From Glaciihabitans sp. INWT7 (GTDB taxonomy: Bacteria > Actinomycetota > Actinomycetes > Actinomycetales > Microbacteriaceae): a stretch of 64,000 bases of DNA. The stretch spans positions 3,042,419-3,106,418 of the forward strand of contig NZ_CP043653.1 of NCBI RefSeq assembly GCF_014217685.1. The letters run 5' to 3'. A model generated the notes under the pieces. That model made no database searches and was not told where the DNA came from. It saw only the letters and a list, made by a program, of their open reading frames with translations. Position 1 is the first letter of the stretch. Every line of letters begins with the position of its first letter. Of this stretch, positions 52,943 through 62,273 are shown in pieces. A program made the translations under genes and the position numbers.

Positions 52943-54204
52943 TGGCACCCACAGGGGCGGTGAACTCCTCTCGAAAGGTCTGGGCGGCTGTGTTCGCCGT
53001 CCTGACGCTCACCGTCGTGAGCGTCGTCCCTTGGCGGATCGGCGATCTCTACGACGGTGGGATCGATCCCGTCGTGATAGCGAAGGCGCTTTTGGGAGGG
53101 CTGTCCTTCGGCGCCGGCTTCCTCCTGATGGTTCGCTCGCCGACGCGGAGTTCGATTGGAATTCGCAGTCTCGGGCTTCTGGCCGGAATCGTTCTGGTCT
53201 CCCTCGACGGAGCATTCGCTGCCGGGGGACCATTGGCCGCAGTGGTGCTTACCGTGCGCATCGCGTTGGTTGCCGCCACTATCGTCGTCGTCGTGCGTTC
53301 CGCACCCCCGATGACCGTGCTGACAGCCCTGCTGGCGGCGATGGCCGTCGTGACCATCGTCGCGGCCGTCACCGGTCTTCAGTCTGGACTGGCCGGTGGT
53401 CGACTGGCCGGTGGCACCCCGCAGATGGCTCCGAACGTGCTTGCCGGTCTGGCCGCGCCCCCCGTGATCGGTCTCGCGGCGCATATCGTGCACAAAGGCC
53501 TTCGCCCGTGGAACGTGGGGCTTCTGGTGATCCACGTAGCCATCGTGTTCGCCACCGGTTCGCGAACCGCTCTGATTGTCGTCGTGGTGGGAATCGCCCT
53601 CGCGTTTCTCTGCGGCGGACGCCTGGCTGCATCCACCGCCATTGTCACCATTGCGGCCATCCCTTTCGCCTATGGGCTGGTGGCGTTCACCGACACCATC
53701 TCCACCGTGTTGGCGCGAGGCCAGACGGTCGAGCAGATATCCACTCTGAGCTCTCGCACGGTGGCATGGGAAGCGGTGCTGTCCACCCCGTGGGATTCCT
53801 GGGCCAAGTGGATCGGAGTCGGCCTCGCCGCCAAGACCGTCGAGGTGCAGCAACGCTGGCGTGACGTCCAGGTGCTCGACAGCAGCTGGGTCTCGGTCAT
53901 CGCGCAAGCCGGGATCATCGGAACAGTTCTCCTGCTGATCTGGATGGTGTGGACGACAGTGGAGGCCGTGCGCACTCCCAGCCTGAGCGCACTGGCAGTC
54001 CCGCTGATGGTCATACTCATCGTTCGCAGCTTTACCGAAAACGGAGTCATCGAATCGAGCACGACGTTCATGCTCTTTCTCTCGATTTCGCTCCTGTTGG
54101 AACCCGGCACCCGATTCCCCAGTCCCCTGAGCCATCCCGTACGGTATCAGATGGTGGAGCCGTTACCGGTGATGAAGCGCGAACCCGCAACGACTGCGTC
54201 CTAG
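52942..54204 (+). CDS. O-antigen ligase/polymerase-like membrane protein (Wzy)
   Basis: A 420-aa protein with about ten to eleven helices. A large extracytoplasmic loop (roughly 255-300, SRTVAWEAVLSTPWDSWAKWIGVG) is typical of the Wzy_C/O-antigen ligase family. VIFATGSRTALIVVVVGI is the conserved 'SR(T/S)' block. It should polymerise repeat units outside the membrane. ATG 52942 shares a base with the Wzz-like stop (TGATG); GTG 52939 is equally possible. Its end overlaps the convergent kinase-like gene by 4 bp. Confidence 0.88.
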   Translation: MAPTGAVNSSRKVWAAVFAVLTLTVVSVVPWRIGDLYDGGIDPVVIAKALLGGLSFGAGFLLMVRSPTRSSIGIRSLGLLAGIVLVSLDGAFAAGGPLAAVVLTVRIALVAATIVVVVRSAPPMTVLTALLAAMAVVTIVAAVTGLQSGLAGGRLAGGTPQMAPNVLAGLAAPPVIGLAAHIVHKGLRPWNVGLLVIHVAIVFATGSRTALIVVVVGIALAFLCGGRLAASTAIVTIAAIPFAYGLVAFTDTISTVLARGQTVEQISTLSSRTVAWEAVLSTPWDSWAKWIGVGLAAKTVEVQQRWRDVQVLDSSWVSVIAQAGIIGTVLLLIWMVWTTVEAVRTPSLSALAVPLMVILIVRSFTENGVIESSTTFMLFLSISLLLEPGTRFPSPLSHPVRYQMVEPLPVMKREPATTAS

Positions 54205-55124
54205 AGCCGGAGCTCAAGACCCCGCAGGATCACGAGCATGCGATTGTTCAGGGAGTCGAGGGACTCGTCGGATGCGAGTCTGTTCTGCACGGCAGACTCT
54301 ATCCACCGCACAACCTCCCCATCGGCCTCCTGGGGAAGTGCTGTGCCGAACGTGAGATGAGCCGTGACAGCGCCATAAAGCAAATCGGCGCCCGGCGGGG
54401 CGAAGACTGCGTCCTCCCAATCGATGACCCGCACACGGCCGCCGAGTTCAGTTCGGAGATTCCACGGAGCAAAGTCGCCGTGGCTACCGCGCCATGTCGG
54501 CGGCGTCGAGTCCGACCGAGACAGCGCTGTCTCCAGCACATCCCCCATCTCGCCAACGACCCGCTCGCGCACCGCTGCTCGCCGCACGGCTCCGAGTGGG
54601 TAATTGGGCACAGACTCAGTGCCAATCCAGGACCAGCCAGGACCGTGTCCGATCCCAACGGGGCGAGCTATTACGAAGGATTCAGGATGCGCCGACCACA
54701 CGCTCGACATGACGGCGAACTCTTGGGTCGCCCTCTCCGCCTCGGAGGTGATGCGCACGAAGCCGACGCCGCGACCGTCGCGAAGCAAGAGTAGTGAACA
54801 TCCGGATCGAGAAACCTGGGGTCGCCTGTATAGGGAAACGCGGTCCCACCAACCGAATGTCTCAAACCACTCTGCTTCGAACTGATCCCACGTGTCCCGC
54901 GCAATCGGCTCGTCCCATACCCCCCTCACCCCGGGCAGCACCCGCGAACCGAATATGCGCACGGCCGACCACAGCACACGCTGGGCGAATACCGCGGGAA
55001 TAGTGCACGGAGAATGCATCGACACGCCCGATGCTGCAGCGCGATTGCCACTAGTTGGTACCCAGATGTGCCCAGAGGCAGGAAAGCGCACACTCTCGCG
55101 AGAGGCTTCGCGCTCTAATGCCAC
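54201..55124 (-). CDS. APH-fold phosphotransferase/kinase-like protein
   Basis: A 307-aa protein with the aminoglycoside phosphotransferase/choline-kinase C-lobe: SHGDFAPWNLR (catalytic-loop His215, Asp217 and Asn222) and VIDWEDAV (metal-binding Asp235). The N-lobe is poorly conserved. GTG 55124 overlaps the sulfotransferase stop by 10 bp and has GGAAG upstream; ATG 55019 would remove 35 unremarkable residues. Between sulfotransferase and polymerase, it may phosphorylate a sugar or lipid precursor; this is inference. Confidence 0.78.
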   Translation of the reverse strand: MALEREASRESVRFPASGHIWVPTSGNRAAASGVSMHSPCTIPAVFAQRVLWSAVRIFGSRVLPGVRGVWDEPIARDTWDQFEAEWFETFGWWDRVSLYRRPQVSRSGCSLLLLRDGRGVGFVRITSEAERATQEFAVMSSVWSAHPESFVIARPVGIGHGPGWSWIGTESVPNYPLGAVRRAAVRERVVGEMGDVLETALSRSDSTPPTWRGSHGDFAPWNLRTELGGRVRVIDWEDAVFAPPGADLLYGAVTAHLTFGTALPQEADGEVVRWIESAVQNRLASDESLDSLNNRMLVILRGLELRL

Positions 55125-56017
55125 GGAAGCTTCCGGCCGATCAATAATTCGAGTTCGGCGGTGTCAGACGCGAGCTCCATTGCCAGCCGCGCACGCGTCT
55201 TGGCCGAAATGCCCTCCCCTCCGGCCGCGTTCATGTGCTCCCCCTTCGGCAACGTCGCGTGGTCGATCCCCAGGAACTCGGCCACCTGGCGTAGGACCGC
55301 GTCCGGATTCTCGTAGTAATCCTCGCTCGCCATCACCAGGATGCGTTCTGCCCCGAAGAGCTCGTACCAGGCGCGAAGGTGACGGACGTAGCGGCTTTGA
55401 GTGAGATACGACTGCTGCTCGTGCGCGTAGCTGTAATAGCTCGGGTCATCACGCAGCTTTTGTTCCTCACCGGCCAGCCGGGACTGCTCAGCCGCGAGCG
55501 CATCCTCGAATTCGAGCGGCTCCGCCGACCCCCTGCGCCGTTCCTTCCAGTGCGAATACGTCCGCATCACAGGATCACGCAACAGCACGAGGATCTTGGC
55601 GTCGGGAGCCATCGCTGCTGCACGTTGGGCTGCGAGCGGGTGGAACATGTAATACGGTGATGCTTCTCCGACCAGTATCGGTTTACCCACAATTTTTTCG
55701 GCCCGACGGCGAGACGCGCGAGTCGGCATGAACGACCGGTACCAGCGCTCGCCCTTGCCATAATTCGAGTCGAAAAAGTGCACTCCTTTCGTCTCGTTGG
55801 CCTTCGGAAGGTACTTAGCCGACGGAAAGAGGGTGACCACCTGGGGTTCTTTGAGGATGTCGTAGTAGAGCGACGTGGTTCCGCCACGCTTTGTGCCGAT
55901 GAGCATGAAGTCTGGCAGCGGCCGACTCCCAGACGTAGCTGACCCGTAGATTCTGAAGGCACCGCTTCCGGCCCGCTTGATGGAAGCTTTCAGCCCCCGG
56001 TCAGTGCTTTCTACCAT
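55115..56017 (-). CDS. PAPS-dependent sulfotransferase
   Basis: A 300-aa sulfotransferase-fold protein. The 5'-phosphosulfate loop FMLIGTKRGGTTSLYYDIL (38-55) and the 3'-phosphate-binding LLRDPVMRTYSHW (145-157, Arg147 and Ser155) are both intact. The layout resembles heparan sulfate N-sulfotransferase-like (Sulfotransfer_1/3) enzymes that act on carbohydrates. It starts 6 bp after the cysN stop on the same strand, so PAPS supply and use appear co-transcribed. The acceptor is probably the polysaccharide made by the neighbouring locus (inference). Confidence 0.9.
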   Translation of the reverse strand: MVESTDRGLKASIKRAGSGAFRIYGSATSGSRPLPDFMLIGTKRGGTTSLYYDILKEPQVVTLFPSAKYLPKANETKGVHFFDSNYGKGERWYRSFMPTRASRRRAEKIVGKPILVGEASPYYMFHPLAAQRAAAMAPDAKILVLLRDPVMRTYSHWKERRRGSAEPLEFEDALAAEQSRLAGEEQKLRDDPSYYSYAHEQQSYLTQSRYVRHLRAWYELFGAERILVMASEDYYENPDAVLRQVAEFLGIDHATLPKGEHMNAAGGEGISAKTRARLAMELASDTAELELLIGRKLPWH

Positions 56018-56023
56018 CGTTGC

Positions 56024-57268
56024 TTACGTTTCATTTATCACGCCGGCGCCGACCGTACGGTTGGTTACCTCGTCGATAAGGATGAATGCGCCAGTCATCC
56101 TATTCCTTCGATACGGGTCCGCGAGAATCGGCTGCGTCGTGCGGAGCCGAACCCGACCGATCGAGTTGATACCGAGGGAATCGACGCCCTGGTTTCGATG
56201 GAGCGAATTGACGTCGAGCTCGTACTGCACCTCTTTGACAAGGGCACGCGAAGTGCGCGTCGTGTGCTTGATCGCGTACTTCTGACCCGGTCGAAGCGGT
56301 AGATCGTCCATCCAGCAGATCATCGCGTCGATGTCTTGGGTGACGTTGGGCTGGTTGTGCGGGCGGCAGATCATGTCACCGCGGGAGACATCCACCTCGT
56401 CCTCAAGTCGCACGGTCACCGACATCGGCGGGTAGGCCTCCGCCACTTCGCCATCAGCTGTGTCAATGGCCCGGATGCGTGTGGGAAGACCGCTGGGGAG
56501 CACGATCACCTCGTCGCCCGGCTTCATCACCCCACCAACGACCTGACCGGCGAACGCACGGTAGTCACCACGGCCGTTCTGTGGACGGATAACGTATTGA
56601 ACCGGAAATCGCGCGTCGGTGAGGTTACGGTCGCTAGCGATGTAAACGTGCTCGAGGTGGTGGAGCAGCGAAGCACCCTCGTACCACGGCATGTGCTCGG
56701 AGCGGCTGACCACATTGTCGCCGGCGAGAGCCGACAGGGGGATCACTGTGACGTCGCTGAAATCCAGTCGAGCAGCGAACTCGAGGAATTCACTTCGAAT
56801 GGATTCGTAGACCCCTTGAGACCAATCGACCAGATCCATCTTGTTGATGGCGAGCACGATGTGCGGCACACGGAGGAGCGAGACGATTGTCGCGTGGCGG
56901 CGGCTCTGTTCCAGCAGTCCCTTACGCGCGTCGACCAGAATGATCGCCAGGTCAGCGGTCGACGCTCCGGTCACCATGTTGCGGGTGTACTGGGTGTGGC
57001 CAGGAGTGTCAGCGATGATGAACTTGCGGCGTGGAGTCGCGAAATAACGGTAGGCCACATCGATAGTGATGCCCTGTTCCCGTTCGGCGCGCAGCCCGTC
57101 GGTCAGGAGTGCGAGATCGGTGTAATCGTCACCACGCTGACGGCTGGTGCGCTCGACCGCTTCCAGCTGATCTTCAAATACCGACTTCGAGTCGTAGAGC
57201 AGACGACCGATCAGCGTGCTCTTGCCATCGTCCACCGATCCAGCAGTCGCAAAACGCAGGATGTCCAT
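56024..57268 (-). CDS. cysN: Sulfate adenylyltransferase subunit 1 (GTPase)
   Basis: A 414-aa EF-Tu-like GTPase that drives APS formation with CysD. G1 is GSVDDGKST (10-18), G3 is DTPGH (87-91) and G4 is NKMD (142-145). It stops after the beta-barrel domains: no C-terminal APS kinase (CysC) domain is fused, so PAPS synthesis needs a separate kinase. Its start shares one base with the cysD stop (TAATG). Confidence 0.96.
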   Translation of the reverse strand: MDILRFATAGSVDDGKSTLIGRLLYDSKSVFEDQLEAVERTSRQRGDDYTDLALLTDGLRAEREQGITIDVAYRYFATPRRKFIIADTPGHTQYTRNMVTGASTADLAIILVDARKGLLEQSRRHATIVSLLRVPHIVLAINKMDLVDWSQGVYESIRSEFLEFAARLDFSDVTVIPLSALAGDNVVSRSEHMPWYEGASLLHHLEHVYIASDRNLTDARFPVQYVIRPQNGRGDYRAFAGQVVGGVMKPGDEVIVLPSGLPTRIRAIDTADGEVAEAYPPMSVTVRLEDEVDVSRGDMICRPHNQPNVTQDIDAMICWMDDLPLRPGQKYAIKHTTRTSRALVKEVQYELDVNSLHRNQGVDSLGINSIGRVRLRTTQPILADPYRRNRMTGAFILIDEVTNRTVGAGVINET

Positions 57269-58188
57269 TAGAAGTAGCCCTCTTTTTTCCGGTCTTCCAT
57301 CGCCGCCTCGCTGACCTTGTCGTCTCCGCGAGTCGCTCCTCGTTCGGTGATACGGGACGCCGCAACTTCGATGGCGACCTTCTCCGGAGTATCCGCCTCG
57401 GATTCGACCGCCGCGGTGAGGGTCGCGTCGCCGACGGTACGATATCGCACACGCGCCGTGAAGACCTCTTCCCCATCACGGGGCTGCAGGTGCCGGTCGA
57501 CCGCGAACAGCATCGCATTACGCACGAAGACTTCTCGCTCGTGAGCGTAATAGATGGAAGGAACTTCGATCCGCTCCCGGGCGATGTACTCCCAGATGTC
57601 CAACTCTGTCCAGTTCGAGATCGGGAAGACACGAATGCTCTCCCCTTGGTTAATCCGAGTGTTGTAAAGAGACCACAGCTCGGGTCGCTGGTCTTTCGGA
57701 TCCCACTGGCCGAACTCGTCCCGGAATGAGAAGACCCTTTCCTTGGCGCGCGCCTTCTCCTCGTCACGACGCGCCCCTCCCATGAGGGCGGTGAAACCGT
57801 TCGCTTCGGCTGTCTGCAGAAGAACCGGTGTCTGGATCCGGTTGCGGGAACCGCCCGGCGGTTCGCGAACCTGACCGGAGTCAATCGCATCCTGTACCGA
57901 CCCCACGACGAGACCGATGCCGAGTTCTGCGACCCTTCGATCGCGGAACTCCAGCACTTCTGCGAAGTTATGGCCGGTGTCGACATGCACAAGAGGGAAC
58001 GGCACAGGGCCGGGCGCGAATGCTTTTACGGCGAGGTGAAGCATGACTATGGAGTCTTTACCCCCCGAAAACAACATCGCGGGATGCTCGTTCTCCGCCG
58101 CGACCTCGCGGATGATGAAAATCGCCTCAGACTCGAGGTAGTCGAGTTGGCTGAGGCCATAGCGCGGACTGTCGTTGAATTCAGTCAC
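57268..58188 (-). CDS. cysD: Sulfate adenylyltransferase subunit 2
   Basis: A 306-aa PP-loop enzyme forming APS from ATP and sulfate. SGGKDS (41-46) is the PP-loop, and LVHVDTGHNFAEVLEFRD and GGARRDEEKARAKERVFSFRD are family blocks. GTG 58188 (VTEFNDS) gives normal length and overlaps the cysQ stop by 8 bp. A 75-residue upstream extension lies inside cysQ and is rejected. Confidence 0.96.
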   Translation of the reverse strand: MTEFNDSPRYGLSQLDYLESEAIFIIREVAAENEHPAMLFSGGKDSIVMLHLAVKAFAPGPVPFPLVHVDTGHNFAEVLEFRDRRVAELGIGLVVGSVQDAIDSGQVREPPGGSRNRIQTPVLLQTAEANGFTALMGGARRDEEKARAKERVFSFRDEFGQWDPKDQRPELWSLYNTRINQGESIRVFPISNWTELDIWEYIARERIEVPSIYYAHEREVFVRNAMLFAVDRHLQPRDGEEVFTARVRYRTVGDATLTAAVESEADTPEKVAIEVAASRITERGATRGDDKVSEAAMEDRKKEGYF

Positions 58189-58957
58189 GGGCACCTTCCT
58201 TCGGGTAATTGCCGATTGCGGCAAGCAGGAGGTCTGCGATGTCGGGAGTGCAGACGACGATGTCCGGCAGATAGGGGTTTGGCTGATTGTATCGGAGAGC
58301 CGACCCGTCGATTCTGCTCGTGAATAGCCCCGCCGCTCGAGCCACGACGACCGGCGCGGCCGAGTCCCATTCGTACTGGCCCCCGGCGTGAATGTAGGCA
58401 TCGACCTCGCCACGCACGACGGCGCTGGTCTTATAGCCGGCCGATCCCATGGCGACTACTTCGGCATCCAGGTGCTCGATCAAGTACTCGACGAGCGCGG
58501 GAGGCCTACTGCGCGAGACGGCGAGCCGGAGTCGAGCGCTCCTGGTGCGCGGGGAAGGGATATCCGAGCTGGACAGTACTGTTCGCAACCCCGGCAGTGC
58601 GACGGCGCCATCGGAGAGCTCACCCTCTTGCCACAGCGCCACATGCACAGCCCAGTCGGGTCGCCCTTCGGAGAACTCGCGGGTTCCATCCAGCGGATCG
58701 ATGATCCATACCCGGTCGGCCCCCAGGCGCGCCGAACTGTCCTTCGCTTCTTCAGACAGGATGGCGTCGCCGGCCCGCTCGGCCCGAAGGCGCGAGTCGA
58801 GGTACGCCTGCGCTGCGGCATCGCCTCTGGCTTTAAGACCGGGCGTGCCAATCTCGTCAGATCGCGCGGATGATTGGATGGAGAGGAGCAGCTCCCCTGC
58901 TCTGCGAGCCAAGTCAGTTGCGAGAGCGATGTCGGAGGTTATTGTTGAAATCGACAA
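58181..58957 (-). CDS. cysQ: 3'(2'),5'-bisphosphate nucleotidase (PAP phosphatase)
   Basis: A 258-aa member of the inositol monophosphatase/FIG superfamily. The metal site is LSEEA (67-71), IDPLDGTREF (86-95) and WDSAAP (197-202). It removes PAP, the inhibitory by-product of sulfotransferases and PAPS reductases. No ATG is available: TTG 58957 has AGGAAG just upstream and is my choice; GTG 58990 is the alternative. First of the cysQ-cysD-cysN-sulfotransferase chain. Confidence 0.9.
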   Translation of the reverse strand: MSISTITSDIALATDLARRAGELLLSIQSSARSDEIGTPGLKARGDAAAQAYLDSRLRAERAGDAILSEEAKDSSARLGADRVWIIDPLDGTREFSEGRPDWAVHVALWQEGELSDGAVALPGLRTVLSSSDIPSPRTRSARLRLAVSRSRPPALVEYLIEHLDAEVVAMGSAGYKTSAVVRGEVDAYIHAGGQYEWDSAAPVVVARAAGLFTSRIDGSALRYNQPNPYLPDIVVCTPDIADLLLAAIGNYPKEGARD

Positions 58958-59041
58958 ATCTTCCTCTCGTCGAGAGCGAGTTCGTTCCACTGTGCCACGG
59001 ATAAGCCGAGGGCGACTACCCCAGTGTGGGCTACGCCGCCG

Positions 59042-59497
59042 TCACCGACGCGTCCACGCTCCCGGCTGGCGCAGGAGCTCGGCAACTGCCGCAGGCAGGT
59101 CTCCCGTGACGAGCGCATCGACCGTGGTGTCTTCAAGGACACTGCGCATGCTTGACCGCAAGGCAACCCAGATGGCTTGAACCTGTTTGGAGGACTCGGG
59201 GTATTCCAGTTGCTCGGGAGGCGCCCCGCGAACCCCGGCGAGAGGTCCGTCAATCGCCCGAACGACGTCCGCGACGGTGATGGAAGCCGGTTCCCGTGCC
59301 AGCGAATACCCGCCGAGCGATCCTCGGGTGACCGCGAGCAGGTTGGATCGCACGAGTTGCAGCAATATGTTCTCCAGGAAGCGTGGCGGGATGTCCTGGA
59401 GCTCGGAGAGTTCACGCTTGGTAGTGACAGAATCCGGCCGCCGGGCAATCTGAACCACGGCCCTCATCGCATAGTCGACCCTGGCGCTCACCTGCAC
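59042..59497 (-). CDS. Rrf2-family transcriptional regulator without Fe-S cysteines
   Basis: A 151-aa winged-helix protein. VSARVDYAMRAVVQIA and the recognition region LQDIPPRFLENILLQLVRSNLL plus RGSLGGYSLAREPASITVADVVRAIDGPL are Rrf2 hallmarks. It contains no cysteine, so it cannot be an IscR/NsrR-type cluster sensor and is more like CymR, the cysteine-metabolism repressor. GTG 59497 has GGAAGGGG upstream. It sits between the importer genes and cysQDN, and likely controls both through the dyad at 62278-62306 (inference). Confidence 0.9.
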   Translation of the reverse strand: MQVSARVDYAMRAVVQIARRPDSVTTKRELSELQDIPPRFLENILLQLVRSNLLAVTRGSLGGYSLAREPASITVADVVRAIDGPLAGVRGAPPEQLEYPESSKQVQAIWVALRSSMRSVLEDTTVDALVTGDLPAAVAELLRQPGAWTRR

Positions 59498-59540
59498 GGC
59501 TGCCCCTTCCCGTTTGCAGGCGATGCCTGCGGTCACGAGT

Positions 59541-60398
59541 TTATAGGCGCACAATGCCCATGCCACGACGCGCTCTGACCCCGCTCGCGATCCGACTGAA
59601 GATGGAGTCGACAACCACGCCGATGACCAGGATCACGATCATGATCGCCAATAGTCCAGGGGCGTTGGCGAATTCTCGATAGAACTGCAGGTTGGCGCCG
59701 AGCGACGGACGAGCGGCGATGATGACAAGCAGTTCACCCGCCATCAGACTGCGCCAAGCGAATGCCCACCCCTGTTTGAGGCCGGCGAGATAGGACGGGA
59801 GGGCGGCCGGGATCATTACATAGCGATACATGCGCAATCCTTGCGCGCCCAGTACGTGAGCGACCCGTTGAAGCTGGGGGGAGACGTCGTCGACGCCCGA
59901 CACAACGCCGTTGGCGATCGATGGCGCCGCGCCGAGCACGATGACGAAGGTGATCGCCTGCTCGCTCAACCCGAACAACAGGATGGCGAACGGGAACCAA
60001 GCTATCGATGGCATGGTCTGGAGGCCCGTGATCAGGGATCCGATGGCCGATCTGAGGATGCGGGAACGCGAGACCGCCAAGCCGATGAGCGAGCCGACGA
60101 GCACCGAGATGCCGAAGCCGATGAGCGCCCTGGTGATTGTCGTTCCCAGAGCGCTCCAGAACTTCGGATCGGCCAACATTCCACTCAGGGCACCGCCTAC
60201 AGTCGCCGGCGCCGGGAGGACGTACACCGGGCGCCAGCCCATCGCCACGACTATCTGCCAGATCACGAGGACGATGACGACGGCAACGATCGGCGGCCAG
60301 ATACGGGGCCAGAGCCGCGCACCTGCCCCGACCCCGACATCCGCTCGACGTTCTGTGAAGGGTGGGCGTGCTTCTTGCCTGACCAGTTCGTCAGTCAT
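59541..60398 (-). CDS. ABC transporter permease, SsuC/TauC type
   Basis: A 285-aa permease with about six helices and the EAA-like loop SPQLQRVAHVLGAQGLRMYRYVMIPAALPSYLAGLKQGWAFAW condensed in the C-terminal half. It belongs to the nitrate/sulfonate/taurine importer class. It overlaps the ATPase gene by 8 bp and is followed 43 bp later by the Rrf2 gene. Confidence 0.93.
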   Translation of the reverse strand: MTDELVRQEARPPFTERRADVGVGAGARLWPRIWPPIVAVVIVLVIWQIVVAMGWRPVYVLPAPATVGGALSGMLADPKFWSALGTTITRALIGFGISVLVGSLIGLAVSRSRILRSAIGSLITGLQTMPSIAWFPFAILLFGLSEQAITFVIVLGAAPSIANGVVSGVDDVSPQLQRVAHVLGAQGLRMYRYVMIPAALPSYLAGLKQGWAFAWRSLMAGELLVIIAARPSLGANLQFYREFANAPGLLAIMIVILVIGVVVDSIFSRIASGVRARRGMGIVRL

Positions 60399-61176
60399 CT
60401 GTCGCCTCCTGTGTGTGAAGCAGGTCGTGGAGCATCGCGGCGGCCCCGGCGACGCGCGGATCCTCCATCCTCCTCGGGCGAGGAATGGTGATCAGGCTTT
60501 CTGAGCCGACCCGCCCCGGATTCGGCTTGAAGACGACGATACGGTCGGCCAGTCGCGCGGCCTCGCGCACGTTGTGGGTGACGAACACGACGGTGAGCGA
60601 GCGCTCTGCCCAGATCCGCTCCGTCTGTTCGTGCATCGCGTCGCGGGTGATCGCGTCGAGCGCCGCGAAAGGCTCGTCCATCAGCAGGATGTCGCAGTCT
60701 TGCGCAAGGCTTCGGGCGAGGGCGACGCGTTGCCGCATGCCGCCGGAAAGTTCGTGGGGCCGTTTGCGGGCAACATGTGGCAGCTGCACAATGTCGAGCA
60801 GTTCCCGGATCCGGTCCGGTCGCACCTCGGAGGACACTCCTGAGAGCTTCAGCGCGAGGTCGATGTTGCCGGCAACGGTCAGCCACGGAAACAGATTGGC
60901 ATCCTGGAACATCATCCCTACCTTGCGACCGCCGACATCGACGGTGCCATCTGTCGGCGTCTCCAAATCGGCGATGACATTCAGCATCGTGCTTTTTCCA
61001 CACCCGGATCGACCCACGATGCAGAGGAATTCGTGCTCTTTGACGGTGATCGAAACGTCACTGAGTGCGGTGGCCTGCTGCCCGCGCCGCCCGAACCGTT
61101 TGGTGAGCCCGTCGATGCGGATGGCCGCACTCTTCTGGGCAGTCAGCGATGGTTCGCCAAACTCCGCAATATTCAT
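60391..61176 (-). CDS. ABC transporter ATP-binding protein, SsuB/TauB type
   Basis: A 261-aa ATPase: Walker A GRSGCGKS (55-62), Q-loop MMFQDANLFPWLTV, signature LSGGMRQR (143-150), Walker B ILLMDEPFAALD (163-174), H-loop THN. I start at ATG 61176 (MNIAEFG), which overlaps the binding-protein stop by 4 bp. It energises the adjacent permease. Confidence 0.95.
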   Translation of the reverse strand: MNIAEFGEPSLTAQKSAAIRIDGLTKRFGRRGQQATALSDVSITVKEHEFLCIVGRSGCGKSTMLNVIADLETPTDGTVDVGGRKVGMMFQDANLFPWLTVAGNIDLALKLSGVSSEVRPDRIRELLDIVQLPHVARKRPHELSGGMRQRVALARSLAQDCDILLMDEPFAALDAITRDAMHEQTERIWAERSLTVVFVTHNVREAARLADRIVVFKPNPGRVGSESLITIPRPRRMEDPRVAGAAAMLHDLLHTQEATDD

Positions 61177-62261
61177 GGTGCGCTCACTTTCCCCTCGCCC
61201 CGTTTTACTAACGCAGCATTCAGTGCCTTCAGGTCGTACAGCCCCGCGAGGCTGACGGAGTCGAGGAGTCCTACCGAGTGCGCGTGGGCAGCTGATTTCA
61301 GCAGCGTGGACGGCAACGGGTCGATCGTGAAGTCCACCTGGCTCCATGCACTGTCGAGATACTTCGGGTCAATCGAACTCCCTGTCACCGACTTGATGTA
61401 GCTATTGACCAGCGACTTCGCGTCGGCCGGATGTGCCTTGATGAAGGCGGTCGCGTCGAGCTCAGCCTCGACGACGGCCGAGATCGCCGGCGGATATTTC
61501 TGCAGGAATGCGGTGGAGGCGATGGTGTTGGTGACGACGAATTTGCCACCCTTCCAGAGGCTCTTCTCGTTCACCAATTCCTTGCCACCGCCCTCGGCCA
61601 CCATCCGGCTGACCCAGGGCTCCGGTACCCAGGCTCCATCGATCGTTCCTGCGGTGAACCCCGCGAGCGCCGTCGCGTTGTCCTGCGGCATGACATGCAC
61701 ATCGCCACCACCCTCTGTCGTCGTGGACAGGCCCTTCGTCTTCAGGAAGTAGCGGAGTGCGACGTCCTGGGTGTTGCCCAGCTGGGGTGTTGCGATCGTT
61801 TTGCCTTTGAGGTCTGCAACAGAGTCGATGTCAGCCCGGACCACCAAACCTGCACCGCCGGAGGCGCCTCCCGCAATGACCCTGAGTGCGGCGCCAGCGC
61901 TTTGGGTATAGCCGGTAATGGTCGGGTTCGGACCGACGAGGGTCACATCGACGGCGTTGCCGAATAAGCCTTCGATGGCTGCCGGGCCGGCGTTGAAGAT
62001 GACGGGCGTGATTTTCACCCTCTTGCCGAGCCGCTTGGTGAGATAGCCCTTCTCGAGCGCGATGATCCCCACGGCATGAGTGAAGTTGGGGAAATATCCG
62101 AACCTCAGCTCGGAGGGCATCGCGACCGCCGCGTTCGCCGACGCACGAGTCGACGACGACGAACATGCTCCGAGCACCAAGACGAGTGCTGCGGCGATCA
62201 TCGTGATCGACATTCGGCGGCCAAGGGAAAGGGTGTAGCTGGTCTTCTTGGGTCGTGACAT
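61173..62261 (-). CDS. Sulfonate/sulfate-ester-type ABC substrate-binding lipoprotein
   Basis: A 362-aa lipoprotein of the NMT1/THI5/SsuA class. The signal ends in LVLGAC (lipobox Cys about residue 32). LRFGYFPNFTHAVGIIALEKGYL opens the mature domain and DLKGKTIATPQLGNTQDVALRYFL is a family block. Context (cys genes, TauE exporter) points to sulfonate, sulfate ester or another sulfur source. ATG 62261 has GAGGAG upstream; an 11-bp inverted repeat lies 17 bases before it. Confidence 0.92.
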   Translation of the reverse strand: MSRPKKTSYTLSLGRRMSITMIAAALVLVLGACSSSSTRASANAAVAMPSELRFGYFPNFTHAVGIIALEKGYLTKRLGKRVKITPVIFNAGPAAIEGLFGNAVDVTLVGPNPTITGYTQSAGAALRVIAGGASGGAGLVVRADIDSVADLKGKTIATPQLGNTQDVALRYFLKTKGLSTTTEGGGDVHVMPQDNATALAGFTAGTIDGAWVPEPWVSRMVAEGGGKELVNEKSLWKGGKFVVTNTIASTAFLQKYPPAISAVVEAELDATAFIKAHPADAKSLVNSYIKSVTGSSIDPKYLDSAWSQVDFTIDPLPSTLLKSAAHAHSVGLLDSVSLAGLYDLKALNAALVKRGEGKVSAP

Positions 62262-62273
62262 GCGTTCGGCTCC

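Noticed and set aside
52645-54135. A 496-codon minus-strand frame opposite the Wzy-like gene
   Set aside because: Composition (H, G, D, Q-rich) is that of an antisense shadow; the plus strand encodes a clear polytopic membrane protein.
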